Origin: an uncultured Lachnospiraceae bacterium
GTDB taxonomy: Bacteria; Bacillota; Clostridia; Lachnospirales; Lachnospiraceae
Direction: 5' to 3'
DNA: 32,219 bases
Assembly (NCBI GenBank): GCA_948473115.1
Contig: CAOKWI010000053.1
Location: forward strand, 1 to 32,219
The translations under genes were made by a program, and so were the position numbers. Positions within the stretch are counted from its first letter, which is position 1. Each line of letters begins with the position of its first letter. The notes beneath the pieces are model-generated. The model was not told where the DNA came from and ran no database searches. It saw only the letters and a list, made by a program, of their open reading frames with translations. Positions 7,584-15,624 of the stretch are shown piece by piece.

Positions 7584-8288
7584 CTACCGCGTACCATACT
7601 TTCTGCACAGGTAGTATTTCGAAAAGCTGGTACGCGAAAGTTCCTGTCCCGCCGTCAGGACTTCCCGGATTGCCCCCGGAAGTCCTTCATCGTATTTTAC
7701 CTCAAGGACATGGCGGTCCTGTGCCATAATGCACCTCCCCGGTATCTGCGGTTCCAGAAACCTTCCCGTCTCCGCGGCAGAACGGATGTGTCTGTCAAAG
7801 GTGATCCTGACATTACCTGCCGCATAGATATACGGTGATCTGACATACTCCACGATTACCCTGGGCAGCAACAGCCGCATGCTCTGTTCCGCCAGAAAGC
7901 GTCTCAGCAGATCCTGCTCCGGCAGTGCCACCGCCACCGGCCTTCTGTCCATCAGCTGCCTGCACTGCTGCAGAGACAGAGGGCAGGCTTCCTTCCTCTT
8001 CAATCCATGCAAGGTTTCCTTTCGCTCCAGCTGTATCGTGTCCGTACTCCCGTTATAGATGCGGATCCGGTACTTCGCCCGATGGTCAACACCTGCTTCG
8101 TTCTCATAGAAGCACTGGTCATCGTATGTGTCAAAATACAGGCTCCTTACCGTATACCTTCCGTTCTCGCCGGCATGGCTGTCCGGCATGCATATATGCC
8201 TGACACGCTCCTCCAACAGCCGCAGCTGTCCCTCACCACAGATAAATTTCAGTTCATGGCGGTACTGTTTTTCCATTTCGATCCCCAT
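7584..8288 (-). CDS. VTC domain-containing protein, polyphosphate-polymerase-like (CYTH fold)
   Basis: A 234-residue soluble protein. It shows the triphosphate-tunnel pattern of VTC proteins: YRHELKF near the N-terminus, VRSLYFDTYDD, RAKYRIRIYNG, IQLERKETLHGLKRK (ExK-type and basic strands), VIVEYVRSPY, RITFDRHIRS, VLEVKYDEGLP and a terminal SFSKYYLC. The family includes the yeast Vtc4 polyphosphate polymerase, which uses ATP (family knowledge). Bacterial members are usually encoded beside DUF4956 and CotH genes, as here. The start could instead be the ATG at 8276 (MEKQYRHEL), which has GGGGA at better spacing. The gene begins 28 bp after DUF4956 and is followed by 96 bp before the COG3581-like gene. 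Confidence 0.85.
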   Translation of the reverse strand: MGIEMEKQYRHELKFICGEGQLRLLEERVRHICMPDSHAGENGRYTVRSLYFDTYDDQCFYENEAGVDHRAKYRIRIYNGSTDTIQLERKETLHGLKRKEACPLSLQQCRQLMDRRPVAVALPEQDLLRRFLAEQSMRLLLPRVIVEYVRSPYIYAAGNVRITFDRHIRSAAETGRFLEPQIPGRCIMAQDRHVLEVKYDEGLPGAIREVLTAGQELSRTSFSKYYLCRKYGTR

Positions 8289-8316
8289 TTCTGCACGTCA
8301 AGAAAATTTGTATCTT

Positions 8317-8991
8317 TTAGTACACGGACTCTCCCTTATGCGCCATCAAAGATACGCTGGTAACGCCTTTTACCCCCTGAAGGTCTTTTAACAGCCGTTC
8401 ACTGTCCTTTACCCTGATTTCCATCAGGAAATCTACATTGTCCTGTGTCAGGTTCCTGGATTTGACATGATAATGCTTATCATACTTTTTTACTGTGTCA
8501 TAAATCAGATCTGCACAATCATTGTCCGATGCATTCACCACCAGGATCATGGATTTTCTCGTCTCTGGCAGATAGTAAAATACAAGAACCAGCACAGTGG
8601 CACCAATGCAGAGAATTGTCGCCAGCCCCAGCATACCGGCACCACAGATGATGCCCACACTGATGCTCCAGAACATAAAGATCAAATCCAGCGGATCCTT
8701 CACTGCTGTCCTGAATCTGACAATAGAAAGGGCGCCCACCATACCCAGCGACACCACCACACTGCTCTGAATCGTTATGATGATCGCCGATGTGATGACG
8801 CACATCAATATCAGGGAAACATTAAAACTCTTAGAATAAAAGGAATTTGCAGTCATCATCCTGTACACAAAAAAAATGTATATTCCCAAAAGCCCTGCCA
8901 CCAGCAACGTCAACGCCAGCGTACGCATGGATATCTGCGTATTCTGAAAGCCCTGTAAAAAAGATTTCTTGATTACGTCCTGTACGCTCAT
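8317..8991 (-). CDS. DUF4956 domain-containing membrane protein
   Basis: A 224-residue protein with about four transmembrane segments in its first 145 residues. The conserved region SLGMVGALSIVRFRTAVKDPLDLIFMFW marks DUF4956. A soluble C-terminal domain of about 85 residues follows, ending VKGVTSVSLMAHKGE. The function is unknown. Consistent neighbours (VTC and CotH) suggest a membrane partner or channel for the polyphosphate-polymerase-like enzyme (inference). GGAGG lies 7 bp before the ATG at 8991, which settles the start; an upstream TTG at 9006 overlaps that site. The ATG overlaps the TGA of an upstream 22-aa ORF as ATGA. Confidence 0.88.
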   Translation of the reverse strand: MSVQDVIKKSFLQGFQNTQISMRTLALTLLVAGLLGIYIFFVYRMMTANSFYSKSFNVSLILMCVITSAIIITIQSSVVVSLGMVGALSIVRFRTAVKDPLDLIFMFWSISVGIICGAGMLGLATILCIGATVLVLVFYYLPETRKSMILVVNASDNDCADLIYDTVKKYDKHYHVKSRNLTQDNVDFLMEIRVKDSERLLKDLQGVKGVTSVSLMAHKGESVY

Positions 8992-9056
8992 CCCCATACC
9001 TCCCAATCACTAAAGTAATTTTTTATCCCAACATTCTGATGCCACCGTCTTCTCAT
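8988..9056 (-). CDS. Putative 22-aa leader ORF coupled to DUF4956
   Basis: An open frame beginning MRRRWHQNVG and ending WEVWG. Its ATG at 9056 has AGGAG 8 bp upstream, as good as any gene in the window. Its TGA overlaps the DUF4956 ATG (ATGA). It may serve mainly to carry ribosomes into DUF4956 by termination-reinitiation. No protein family is recognised. Confidence 0.4.
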   Translation of the reverse strand: MRRRWHQNVGIKNYFSDWEVWG

Positions 9057-9120
9057 TTTGTGTTCTCCTTTTTGTGTTTGTTTCTCATTTTGTGTTCTCC
9101 TCTTTGTGTGCTCTTTTCAT
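9053..9120 (-). repeat. 32-bp tandem repeat forming two ATGA-coupled 11-codon ORFs
   Basis: Reading the minus strand, the CotH2 stop overlaps an ATG at 9120, opening MKRAHKEENTK. Its TGA overlaps the ATG at 9088, opening MRNKHKKENTK. That TGA overlaps the ATG at 9056. The two 11-codon frames are imperfect 32-bp repeats, and each contains an AGGAG placed 8 bp before the next ATG. The unit is therefore a duplicated ribosome binding site plus stop/start overlap. Confidence 0.7.
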
Positions 9121-11150
9121 TTGGTACCCTCCTCGGCCAGCGGCTCCGAGTCCTCCAAAGCCGTCTCCTGCATCTCGCGGAGCACCTCAGCCATGTTTTC
9201 CAACACTGCGGGATCCACCTGCGACAGATCCATGTCCAACTCGCCCAATCCGTTAAGCAGCAGGAGATCGATACCGATCCACTGGGACTCATAGGTCACA
9301 TCCGCCAGAACGGGCAGCCCGGATACATAGGGAATGTCCTCCCCCTCGACATACCATCCCGCAAACACTGCCACATAGCAGCTGACCACGGGAGCCTCCG
9401 GAAGGCATTCACCTTTCCTCACCTGGTAGGCCGCGCAGACATTACCAAAATAATCCAGGAATGACACCGTACAATAGCTATCCTCCCCAAGCCATACATC
9501 TTGCAGATAGTCTGCTTTCTCTTCCAGGAAATACGCCAAATAGTCTACGCTTGCGTTTCTGTTGGCATAGTACCCGTAAATATTCCCCCACCTTGCCGCA
9601 TCCATTTCAGCGGAGGCCTGAATCTGCCGGTTCAATTCATAAATGTCCGCCCTGGCCATATATTCCACATAAGGTACCATTTCTCCTGTAAATTTTTCAT
9701 ACACCAGCGATGTCACCTCATCAAACTTCATCAGCTGGTTCACATAAATACCATAGTCTCCCACCTGCCTGGGGCTGTCAATGATATATGATTTAATTCC
9801 ATAACTGCCCATGGCTCGGTCATAATCCCACATCGGGCCGGAATGGATCAGCGGGTCTATGCTGTCACATTCCTTATACAAATACATGCTTGCCGTGACT
9901 GCATCCGGGTCATGGAACACCTCTTCCATAACATACTTGGCCGCCCAGGAATCCAGATCCAGATACTCTGAGAAATGCCTGCCTGTATCAGGATTTATCC
10001 CATCCCCCTGTTCCATTGCTGCTTCCATCTCGTCAAACACACCGCAGATATACTCCGCCTGTTCCACTGTGGCGGGGGATGGACTTATAATGTCATAGCA
10101 CTGCCCCCTTATGGTCCGAAAAGCATTGTCCGACTCTTCAAACTCCCACGGAGGAATATGCTCCAACAAGTACCCGCCTGTAATATCAGCAGGATTGTTC
10201 AACCCCTGAACAGCCTTGATCCGACCATCTTCCGATATATAAAGGGATGCCTCCTCATACCTTGCATCAGGATTCACCGCTTCCGTGGCAGCTTCAAGGT
10301 CTGTCAGATTCAGCCTCGTCCGGCTGACCTCTATCTTCTCACAGAGATAGTAATTCCCCCGATAATCTCCATTAATGTACAGATCCACGTAACGCCCCTG
10401 CACGGAAGGCACAGTAGTGTATCTTTCCGCATAACGGTTGACAATTGCATTCTTCATTAATGTATCGTCAAGGGTATTGGCAAGCAAAATCCATTTTCTG
10501 GCCGAAGGCATGTCCAAAAGCGACACTTCCCTTTCCAGTTTGACCTGATAAGCCTTTTTGTCATAAATCCAGGTGGAATTGCCACGTGTCTTGATATACT
10601 CCATCTCTCCGATATAGCATTGATTGCCGGAACTATCCACCAGACACATGGATGCCGCCTCCTTCGCCTCCCTATCTGCATGGATGCTTTCCAGGGAAAC
10701 AGGATCAATATCTATGAACATAGTCGCGAGGTTTTCGGATCGGAAAAATCTCAGCGGGACAGTCTGTTTCCCCATTTCCCCCAGTTTCACTTCCGCTTCC
10801 AGTGTCTGACCGGACGGCATGCCTTCCAGAAGCTTCCTTATATCATCTTTTGCTCCAAAGGTAACCTCTCCTATCCTGATATAATCTGTATCACCCAGAT
10901 TCCCGAAGGTGACCTTACAGTCCTTGACTCCTGAAGGAAGAAAAAAGCAAAAAGCACCCTCTTCGTTCTGCCAGACATTGACCTCTTCTGCCCCGTAGGG
11001 AAAATATATTACAAGCTTCAGTTCTTCACAGTTCTCTGCTGTCTGCACGGACTCGCAATTCATAATCTGCAGGAAACAGACTCCCAGAACAGTTATCACG
11101 ATCACCAGACAAGCCAGAAAGGATATATAAACACCTTTTTTCTGCTTCAT
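9117..11150 (-). CDS. CotH kinase family protein 2, membrane-anchored
   Basis: A 677-residue paralogue of the CotH protein at 4099-6111, with the same layout. It has KQKKG and one N-terminal transmembrane segment (about residues 9-29), a beta-rich segment, then a kinase domain with TRGNSTW, KKAYQVKL, RKWILLANTLDDTLMKN, YVDLYINGDYRGNYYLCEK and GPMWDYDRAMGS. It ends with a repeat-like C-terminus (VSFLDYFG ... FAGWY ... DVTYESQW). The active-site motifs are intact. It is the first gene of the CotH-DUF4956-VTC-COG3581-CotH run. GGGGG precedes the ATG by 6 bp. The 66 bp to the AraC stop contain an AT-rich stretch with a possible -10 but no convincing -35, so the operon promoter is uncertain. Its stop overlaps a micro-ORF start. 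Confidence 0.9.
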   Translation of the reverse strand: MKQKKGVYISFLACLVIVITVLGVCFLQIMNCESVQTAENCEELKLVIYFPYGAEEVNVWQNEEGAFCFFLPSGVKDCKVTFGNLGDTDYIRIGEVTFGAKDDIRKLLEGMPSGQTLEAEVKLGEMGKQTVPLRFFRSENLATMFIDIDPVSLESIHADREAKEAASMCLVDSSGNQCYIGEMEYIKTRGNSTWIYDKKAYQVKLEREVSLLDMPSARKWILLANTLDDTLMKNAIVNRYAERYTTVPSVQGRYVDLYINGDYRGNYYLCEKIEVSRTRLNLTDLEAATEAVNPDARYEEASLYISEDGRIKAVQGLNNPADITGGYLLEHIPPWEFEESDNAFRTIRGQCYDIISPSPATVEQAEYICGVFDEMEAAMEQGDGINPDTGRHFSEYLDLDSWAAKYVMEEVFHDPDAVTASMYLYKECDSIDPLIHSGPMWDYDRAMGSYGIKSYIIDSPRQVGDYGIYVNQLMKFDEVTSLVYEKFTGEMVPYVEYMARADIYELNRQIQASAEMDAARWGNIYGYYANRNASVDYLAYFLEEKADYLQDVWLGEDSYCTVSFLDYFGNVCAAYQVRKGECLPEAPVVSCYVAVFAGWYVEGEDIPYVSGLPVLADVTYESQWIGIDLLLLNGLGELDMDLSQVDPAVLENMAEVLREMQETALEDSEPLAEEGTK

Positions 11151-11216
11151 CTTATACCCCCGACAACGTCATTTACAAAACACTATTTTATATGAAAAAA
11201 AGTTATTCGTCTACCT

Positions 11217-12122
11217 CTATTTTCTCTCCGAATAGAGTTCCCTGTACTTTCCCGGAGTAATGCCGTAATTCCCCCGAAAATTGCGCAGATAAGAGGTATA
11301 GTCAGAAAACCCTGTAAGCTGCCAGCTCTCCGTCACGCTGACGCCTCCGCGGAGCGCTTCACAGGCTTTGATCAGCCGCTTGTTGACCACAAAGGAATGG
11401 ACCGTCATACCCGTCAGTTCCTTGAATCTTCTCAGGAAATGATACTTGCTCATATGCACCTGACCCGCCAGACAGTCCAGCGATATCTGCTCTTCCATAT
11501 GCCTGTCAACATAATCGGACACCTGTTCCACAAGGGGATGCTCCACCAGTTCCTCCCGGGCGAACAGATATTCCTGTCCGCCGCAGAGCAGATTCAGATG
11601 GGCGAAGAACAGGGTCAGGTAGCCCCTGTCCAACACTTCCTTGGCTCCGGGCTGTTTCGCTTCCACCAGTTCCGTCATGGCAAGCTTCAGGAGATAGCCC
11701 TGCAGCATTTCCTCATAATAAATAGGAAAATGATACGCGCAGGGGCCCTCTCCCCGAAAACACGCCGACAGATCCATATCTCCTCCCGACAGCTCTGCCA
11801 GCATCCTTGACGTCACCCAAAGAATAATCCGCTTCGAACTGTCATGCTTTTTCTCCACATAATGGTATTTGTGCATGACATTCTGGTCGATCAGCAGGAA
11901 ATCCCCCTTTTTCATGTGATAAGTCTGGGTTTCCAGCATGGAGGAATACTCTCCCTCCAGCACATAGATGATCTCGTAAAAGTCATGATAGTGAAAGGTC
12001 ATCGCCCCCGTGGGCGCTCCCTGCTTCTCGTACACCTCGTAATTCTCACCGATCATATACTGCCGCTCGTCCGCAGCGTCCAGTACGCGAAGCTTCCTGT
12101 CTATTTTATCCGATTTTCCCAT
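11217..12122 (-). CDS. AraC-family transcriptional regulator (cupin plus HTH)
   Basis: A 301-residue protein. The N-terminal cupin-like sensor domain (FHYHDFYEIIYVLEGEYSSM, then MKKGDFLLIDQNVMHKY) precedes a C-terminal double helix-turn-helix (about 200-298) with ISLDCLAGQVHMSKYHFLRRF and VSVTESWQLTGFSDYTSYLRNF, ending GITPGKYRE. It is transcribed away from uxuA-uxuB, so it is the likely regulator of that operon, sensing a uronate or a derivative (inference). AGGGGG lies about 10 bp before the ATG. If it is transcribed from beyond 12480, its leader would contain the long purine-rich repeat. Confidence 0.9.
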   Translation of the reverse strand: MGKSDKIDRKLRVLDAADERQYMIGENYEVYEKQGAPTGAMTFHYHDFYEIIYVLEGEYSSMLETQTYHMKKGDFLLIDQNVMHKYHYVEKKHDSSKRIILWVTSRMLAELSGGDMDLSACFRGEGPCAYHFPIYYEEMLQGYLLKLAMTELVEAKQPGAKEVLDRGYLTLFFAHLNLLCGGQEYLFAREELVEHPLVEQVSDYVDRHMEEQISLDCLAGQVHMSKYHFLRRFKELTGMTVHSFVVNKRLIKACEALRGGVSVTESWQLTGFSDYTSYLRNFRGNYGITPGKYRELYSERK

Positions 12123-12149
12123 ATCATATCATCCCCCTGGCACCTGTTT

Positions 12150-12475
12150 CCCTGCTTTCTGTTTCCTTGCTTCCTGCTTCCTATTCCCTGCTTCCTTGTT
12201 TCCGGTTTTCCTGTTCCTTTCTTCCTGCTTTCTGTTTCCTGCTCCCCTGCTTCCTGCTTCCCGCTCCTTACTTCCTGCTCCCTGTTTCCTGCTCCCCTGC
12301 TTCCTGCTTCCCGCTCCTTACTTCCTGCTCCCTGTTTCCTGCTCCCCTGCTTCCTGCTTCCCTCTCCTTACTTCCTGCTTTCTGTTTCCTGCTCCCCAGC
12401 TTCCTGCTTCCCGCTCCTTACTTCCTGCTTTCCTGCTTCCTGCTTCCCGCTCCTTACTTCCTGCTCCCAGACTAC
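12150..12475. repeat. Polypyrimidine/polypurine tandem repeat, 50-bp period
   Basis: The plus strand is almost entirely C and T, made of variants of TTCCTGCTTCC. A clear 50-bp period (GCTCCCCTGC at 12241, 12291 and 12341, and GCTCCCCAGC at 12391) gives about four higher-order copies with edge decay. All frames are open but give only Ser/Leu/Pro/Cys strings, so it is not coding. It fills most of the 465-bp gap between araC and uxuA. The minus strand is rich in AGGAG-like runs. Confidence 0.85.
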
Positions 12476-12483
12476 AGCAATTT

Positions 12484-12511
12484 TTGCAATATATCAAGCA
12501 ATATATATACT
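12484..12511 (+). promoter_or_regulatory. Probable uxuA promoter
   Basis: TTGCAA (12484-12489), a 16-bp AT-rich spacer and TATACT (12506-12511) form a reasonable sigma-A promoter about 75 bp upstream of the uxuA start, directly beyond the pyrimidine repeat. Confidence 0.45.
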
Positions 12512-12532
12512 TTTCATGCATTTCATTTTTCT

Positions 12533-12552
12533 GTACAGTAAGGGTACAGTAA
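12533..12552 (+). promoter_or_regulatory. Direct repeat, possible AraC-type operator
   Basis: GTACAGTAA occurs twice, at 12533 and 12544, exactly 11 bp apart (one helical turn). AraC-type regulators bind direct repeats. The site is downstream of the predicted -10, which would favour repression if that promoter is correct. Confidence 0.35.
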
Positions 12553-12587
12553 AAATAGTCCCGGCACTGGAATGGAGGTATTTTATT

Positions 12588-13658
12588 ATGCAGATGACAT
12601 TGCGCTGGTACGGCAGCAAGTACGACACCGTCACATTAAAACAGATCCGGCAGATCCCCGGGGTCACCGGGGTCATTTCCACCCTCTACGGCACAAAGCC
12701 CGGCGAGACATGGGAGAAGGAGGACATCCTGGCATTGAAGAGAGAGGTCGAGGATGCGGGTCTGCAGCTCGCGGGTATTGAGAGCGTCAATATCCATGAC
12801 GCCATCAAGGTAGGCACTCCCGACAGGGAACAATACATCGACAATTACATCACCACCCTGGAGCGCCTGGGACAGGCGGATATCCATATGGTGTGCTACA
12901 ATTTCATGCCTGTTTTCGACTGGACCCGGACGGAGCTGGCAAGGGTCCGCCCAGACGGCTCCACGGTGCTGGCCTACACACAGGAGGCAGTGGACGCCTT
13001 AAATCCCGAGGATATGTTTGCGTCCATCAGCGGCGATTCCAACGGCTCCATCCTGCCCGGCTGGGAGCCTGAGCGCATGGAGCATATCAAGGAACTGTTT
13101 GAGATGTATCAGGACGTGGACGATGAAAAGCTCTTCGCCAACCTGAAATACTTCCTGGAACGGATTATGCCCGTCTGCGACAAATACGACATCAACATGG
13201 CCATCCATCCCGACGATCCCGCCTGGAGCGTGTTCGGCCTGCCCCGCATCATCATCAACAAGGAGAATATCCTGCGGATGATGAAGATGGTGGACAATCC
13301 CCACAACGGCGTCACCTTCTGCTCCGGCTCCTACGGCACCAACCTGCAGAACGACCTGCCCGACATGATCCGCTCCCTGAAAGGAAGGATTCACTTCGCC
13401 CATGTGCGCAACCTGAAATTCAACTCTCCCACTGATTTCGAGGAATCCGCCCATCTCTCCAGCGACGGCACCTTCGATATGTACGAGATCATGCTGGCTC
13501 TGTACGATATCGGCTTTACCGGCCCCATCCGCCCCGACCACGGACGCATGATCTGGGACGAGGTGGCAATGCCCGGCTACGGCCTCTACGACAGGGCGCT
13601 GGGCGCCACCTATCTGAATGGATTGTGGGAAGCGATCGAAAAGCAGCACAAAAAGTAA
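12588..13658 (+). CDS. uxuA: Mannonate dehydratase
   Basis: A 356-residue enzyme that dehydrates D-mannonate to 2-keto-3-deoxy-gluconate in glucuronate breakdown. It is a TIM-barrel metalloenzyme. The family pattern is clear: MTLRWYGSKYDTVTLKQIRQIPGV, GIESVNIHDAIKVG, MVCYNFMPVFDWTRT, MAIHPDDPAWSVFGLPRI, GVTFCSGSYG, HFAHVRN and GPIRPDHGRMIWDE, which supply the metal-binding Glu, Cys, His and Asp residues. GGAGG lies 9 bp before the ATG at 12588. The frame stays open upstream through the pyrimidine repeat to 11844, but that part has no protein-like character. It is cotranscribed with the reductase gene 10 bp downstream. Confidence 0.96.
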   Translation: MQMTLRWYGSKYDTVTLKQIRQIPGVTGVISTLYGTKPGETWEKEDILALKREVEDAGLQLAGIESVNIHDAIKVGTPDREQYIDNYITTLERLGQADIHMVCYNFMPVFDWTRTELARVRPDGSTVLAYTQEAVDALNPEDMFASISGDSNGSILPGWEPERMEHIKELFEMYQDVDDEKLFANLKYFLERIMPVCDKYDINMAIHPDDPAWSVFGLPRIIINKENILRMMKMVDNPHNGVTFCSGSYGTNLQNDLPDMIRSLKGRIHFAHVRNLKFNSPTDFEESAHLSSDGTFDMYEIMLALYDIGFTGPIRPDHGRMIWDEVAMPGYGLYDRALGATYLNGLWEAIEKQHKK

Positions 13659-13668
13659 AAGGAAAGGC

Positions 13669-15297
13669 ATGGTTACTGATATGAAACTGACTTTAAACGG
13701 CATACAGACCGGACGCGCCGCCTATGAGGCGGCAGGCTACAGGCTCCCGGCATTTGACTATGAAACCATAAAGAAAAACACACATGAGCGCCCCGTATGG
13801 ATCCACTTCGGCGCAGGCAATATCTTCCGCGCCTTCCAGGCAAACGTGGTGCAGAACCTGCTAAACGAAGGCGTCATGGACACAGGCCTGATCGCCGCCG
13901 AGGGCTATGACTATGAGATCATTGAAAAGAGCAACCGCCCCCACGACAACCTGTCCATCCTGGCCACCCTGAAAGCCGACAACACCGTGGAGAAGACTGT
14001 CGTGGCGAGCATTATGGAATCCCTGATTCTGGACAGCGGCAACGAAAAGGAATTTACCCGCTTACAGGAGATCTTTGCCGCACCCTCCCTGCAGTTGGCA
14101 AGCTTCACCATCACAGAGAAGGGCTATGCGGTCACCGACGCAAAGGGGAATGTGCTTCCCGCCATTGCCGCAGACTTTGAAAAAGGCCCCTCCAGACCCG
14201 ACAGCTACCTGGGCAAGGTGGTTTCCCTGCTGTACCGCCGCTATGAGAATGGCCTTCCCCTGGCCATGGTGAGCATGGACAACTGCTCCCACAACGGCGA
14301 CAAGCTGCAGGCCGCGGTGCTGGCCTTCGCCGAGGCATGGTGCGGAAAAGGGCTGGCGGAACAGGGCTTTCTGGAGTATGTGAAGGATCCCTCCAGGGTA
14401 TCCTTCCCCTGGTCCATGATCGACAAGATCACCCCCAGACCGGACAGCAAGGTGGAAGCAATGCTGGCCCAGGACGGTATCGAGGAGCTGGACGCCGTGG
14501 TCACATCCAAAAACACTTACATCGCGCCCTTCGTCAACGCGGAGGAATGCGAGTATCTGGTCATTGAGGATGCTTTTCCCAACGGCAGACCCCCTCTGGA
14601 AAAGGGCGGCGTCATCTTTACCGACAGGGCAACCGTGGACAAAGTGGAGAAGATGAAGGTCTGCACCTGCCTGAATCCCCTCCACACCACCCTTGCCGTT
14701 TACGGATGCCTGCTGGGCTACACCTTAATCTCCGAGGAGATGAAAAATCCTCTGCTGAAAAGATTGATAGAGATCATCGGATACCAGGAGGGACTTCCCG
14801 TGGTGATAAATCCCGGCATCCTTGACCCCAGGGAATTTATCGACCAGGTGGTGAATGTGCGGATCCCCAATCCCTTTATGCCGGATACCCCTCAGAGGAT
14901 CGCCACCGATACCTCCCAGAAGCTTGCCATCCGCTTCGGCGAGACCATCAAGGCTTATGAGAAATCACCGGAGCTCGATACTGCCGATTTAAAGCTGATC
15001 CCCCTGGTCTTCGCAGGCTGGCTTCGCTATCTCATGGGTGTGGACGACAAGGGCAATCCCTTCACCTGCAGCGCTGATCCCCTGCTGGAGACCGCAGGCG
15101 CCTATGTGAAAGCTTTTGAACTGACTGACGCGCCCAAAGACTTAAGCGTGCTGGATCCGTTGCTATCCAATGAGAAGATATTCGGCGTGGACCTGGTAAA
15201 GATCGGAATGGCTGAGACCGTAAAGGGATATTTTGCGGAATTGTCCGCCGGAACCGGCGCCGTGGAGGCTGCCCTCAGGAAATATGTGAAAATCTGA
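13669..15297 (+). CDS. uxuB: Fructuronate reductase, mannitol dehydrogenase family
   Basis: A 542-residue NAD-dependent enzyme that reduces D-fructuronate to D-mannonate, the step before UxuA. The N-terminal nucleotide-binding region HFGAGNIFRAFQ and the conserved MVSMDNCSHNGDKL, SFPWSMIDKITPRP, CLNPLHTTLAVYGCLLGY and a C-terminal helical domain place it in the polyol-specific long-chain dehydrogenase family. AGGAAAGG lies just before the ATG at 13669. The alternative ATG at 13681 (MKLTLNGIQ) is less well spaced. It starts 10 bp after uxuA and is followed by a strong terminator. The genes for uronate isomerase (uxaC) and KDG kinase/aldolase are not in the window. Confidence 0.93.
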   Translation: MVTDMKLTLNGIQTGRAAYEAAGYRLPAFDYETIKKNTHERPVWIHFGAGNIFRAFQANVVQNLLNEGVMDTGLIAAEGYDYEIIEKSNRPHDNLSILATLKADNTVEKTVVASIMESLILDSGNEKEFTRLQEIFAAPSLQLASFTITEKGYAVTDAKGNVLPAIAADFEKGPSRPDSYLGKVVSLLYRRYENGLPLAMVSMDNCSHNGDKLQAAVLAFAEAWCGKGLAEQGFLEYVKDPSRVSFPWSMIDKITPRPDSKVEAMLAQDGIEELDAVVTSKNTYIAPFVNAEECEYLVIEDAFPNGRPPLEKGGVIFTDRATVDKVEKMKVCTCLNPLHTTLAVYGCLLGYTLISEEMKNPLLKRLIEIIGYQEGLPVVINPGILDPREFIDQVVNVRIPNPFMPDTPQRIATDTSQKLAIRFGETIKAYEKSPELDTADLKLIPLVFAGWLRYLMGVDDKGNPFTCSADPLLETAGAYVKAFELTDAPKDLSVLDPLLSNEKIFGVDLVKIGMAETVKGYFAELSAGTGAVEAALRKYVKI

Positions 15298-15317
15298 TGT
15301 CAGAAACGCAAAAGCAG

Positions 15318-15361
15318 CTGCCGCAGTTATGATTTCCATCATAGCTGCGGCAGTCATTTTA
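15318..15361 (+). terminator. Rho-independent terminator after uxuB
   Basis: CTGCCGCAGTTATGAT pairs with ATCATAGCTGCGGCAG across a TTCC loop (16-bp stem with one G-U type pair). ATTTTA follows. It lies 20 bp after the stop. Confidence 0.85.
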
Positions 15362-15400
15362 TACAATACGCCAACTGACACCGCCAAAGTAACAGACAAT

Positions 15401-15596
15401 GTAACAGTTCAGCCCTCTCATTCATAACGAGGTGGGCAAGCCCCCTCCTCAGCGTCTGCTTCGCATCCGACGCCGCTGTGCGGCTCACCTTTTATTTCAT
15501 GTGAGGGCGCTCCGCTCATGAAATGATTCGCAATCAGTGCTTTGTGTGCAAGCACCCACGCACAGCTTGTGAATCATTCCATAGCTGAACTGTTAC
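15401..15596. mobile_element. 196-bp MITE with perfect terminal inverted repeats and 8-bp target duplication
   Basis: GTAACAGTTCAG (15401-15412) and CTGAACTGTTAC (15585-15596) are perfect inverted ends, extending to 13 bp with the next C/G. The element is flanked by perfect direct repeats CAGACAAT (15393-15400 and 15597-15604). It has no coding capacity. The interior contains inverted segments such as GCACCCACGC and TCATGTGAGGGCGCTCC, which resemble motifs in the 58-451 element. An 8-bp duplication with ends starting GTAA is a known property of IS66-family elements, so an IS66-type transposase is the likely mobiliser (inference). It sits between the uxuB terminator and the ABC exporter promoter and interrupts nothing. 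Confidence 0.85.
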
Positions 15597-15624
15597 CAGA
15601 CAATATGTATTTTGCTTAAAAGCC

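Noticed and set aside
12241..12470. Possible CRISPR array because of regular 50-bp spacing
   Set aside because: Whole units repeat, including what would be the spacers. There is no palindromic repeat and no cas genes.
11844..12587. Upstream extension of the uxuA frame to 11844
   Set aside because: The frame stays open only because of pyrimidine-rich repeat sequence and runs antisense to araC. The ribosome binding site and family N-terminus both place the start at 12588.
13618..13668. Upstream extension of the uxuB frame into uxuA
   Set aside because: It overlaps the conserved end of uxuA in another frame. The ribosome binding site supports the start at 13669.
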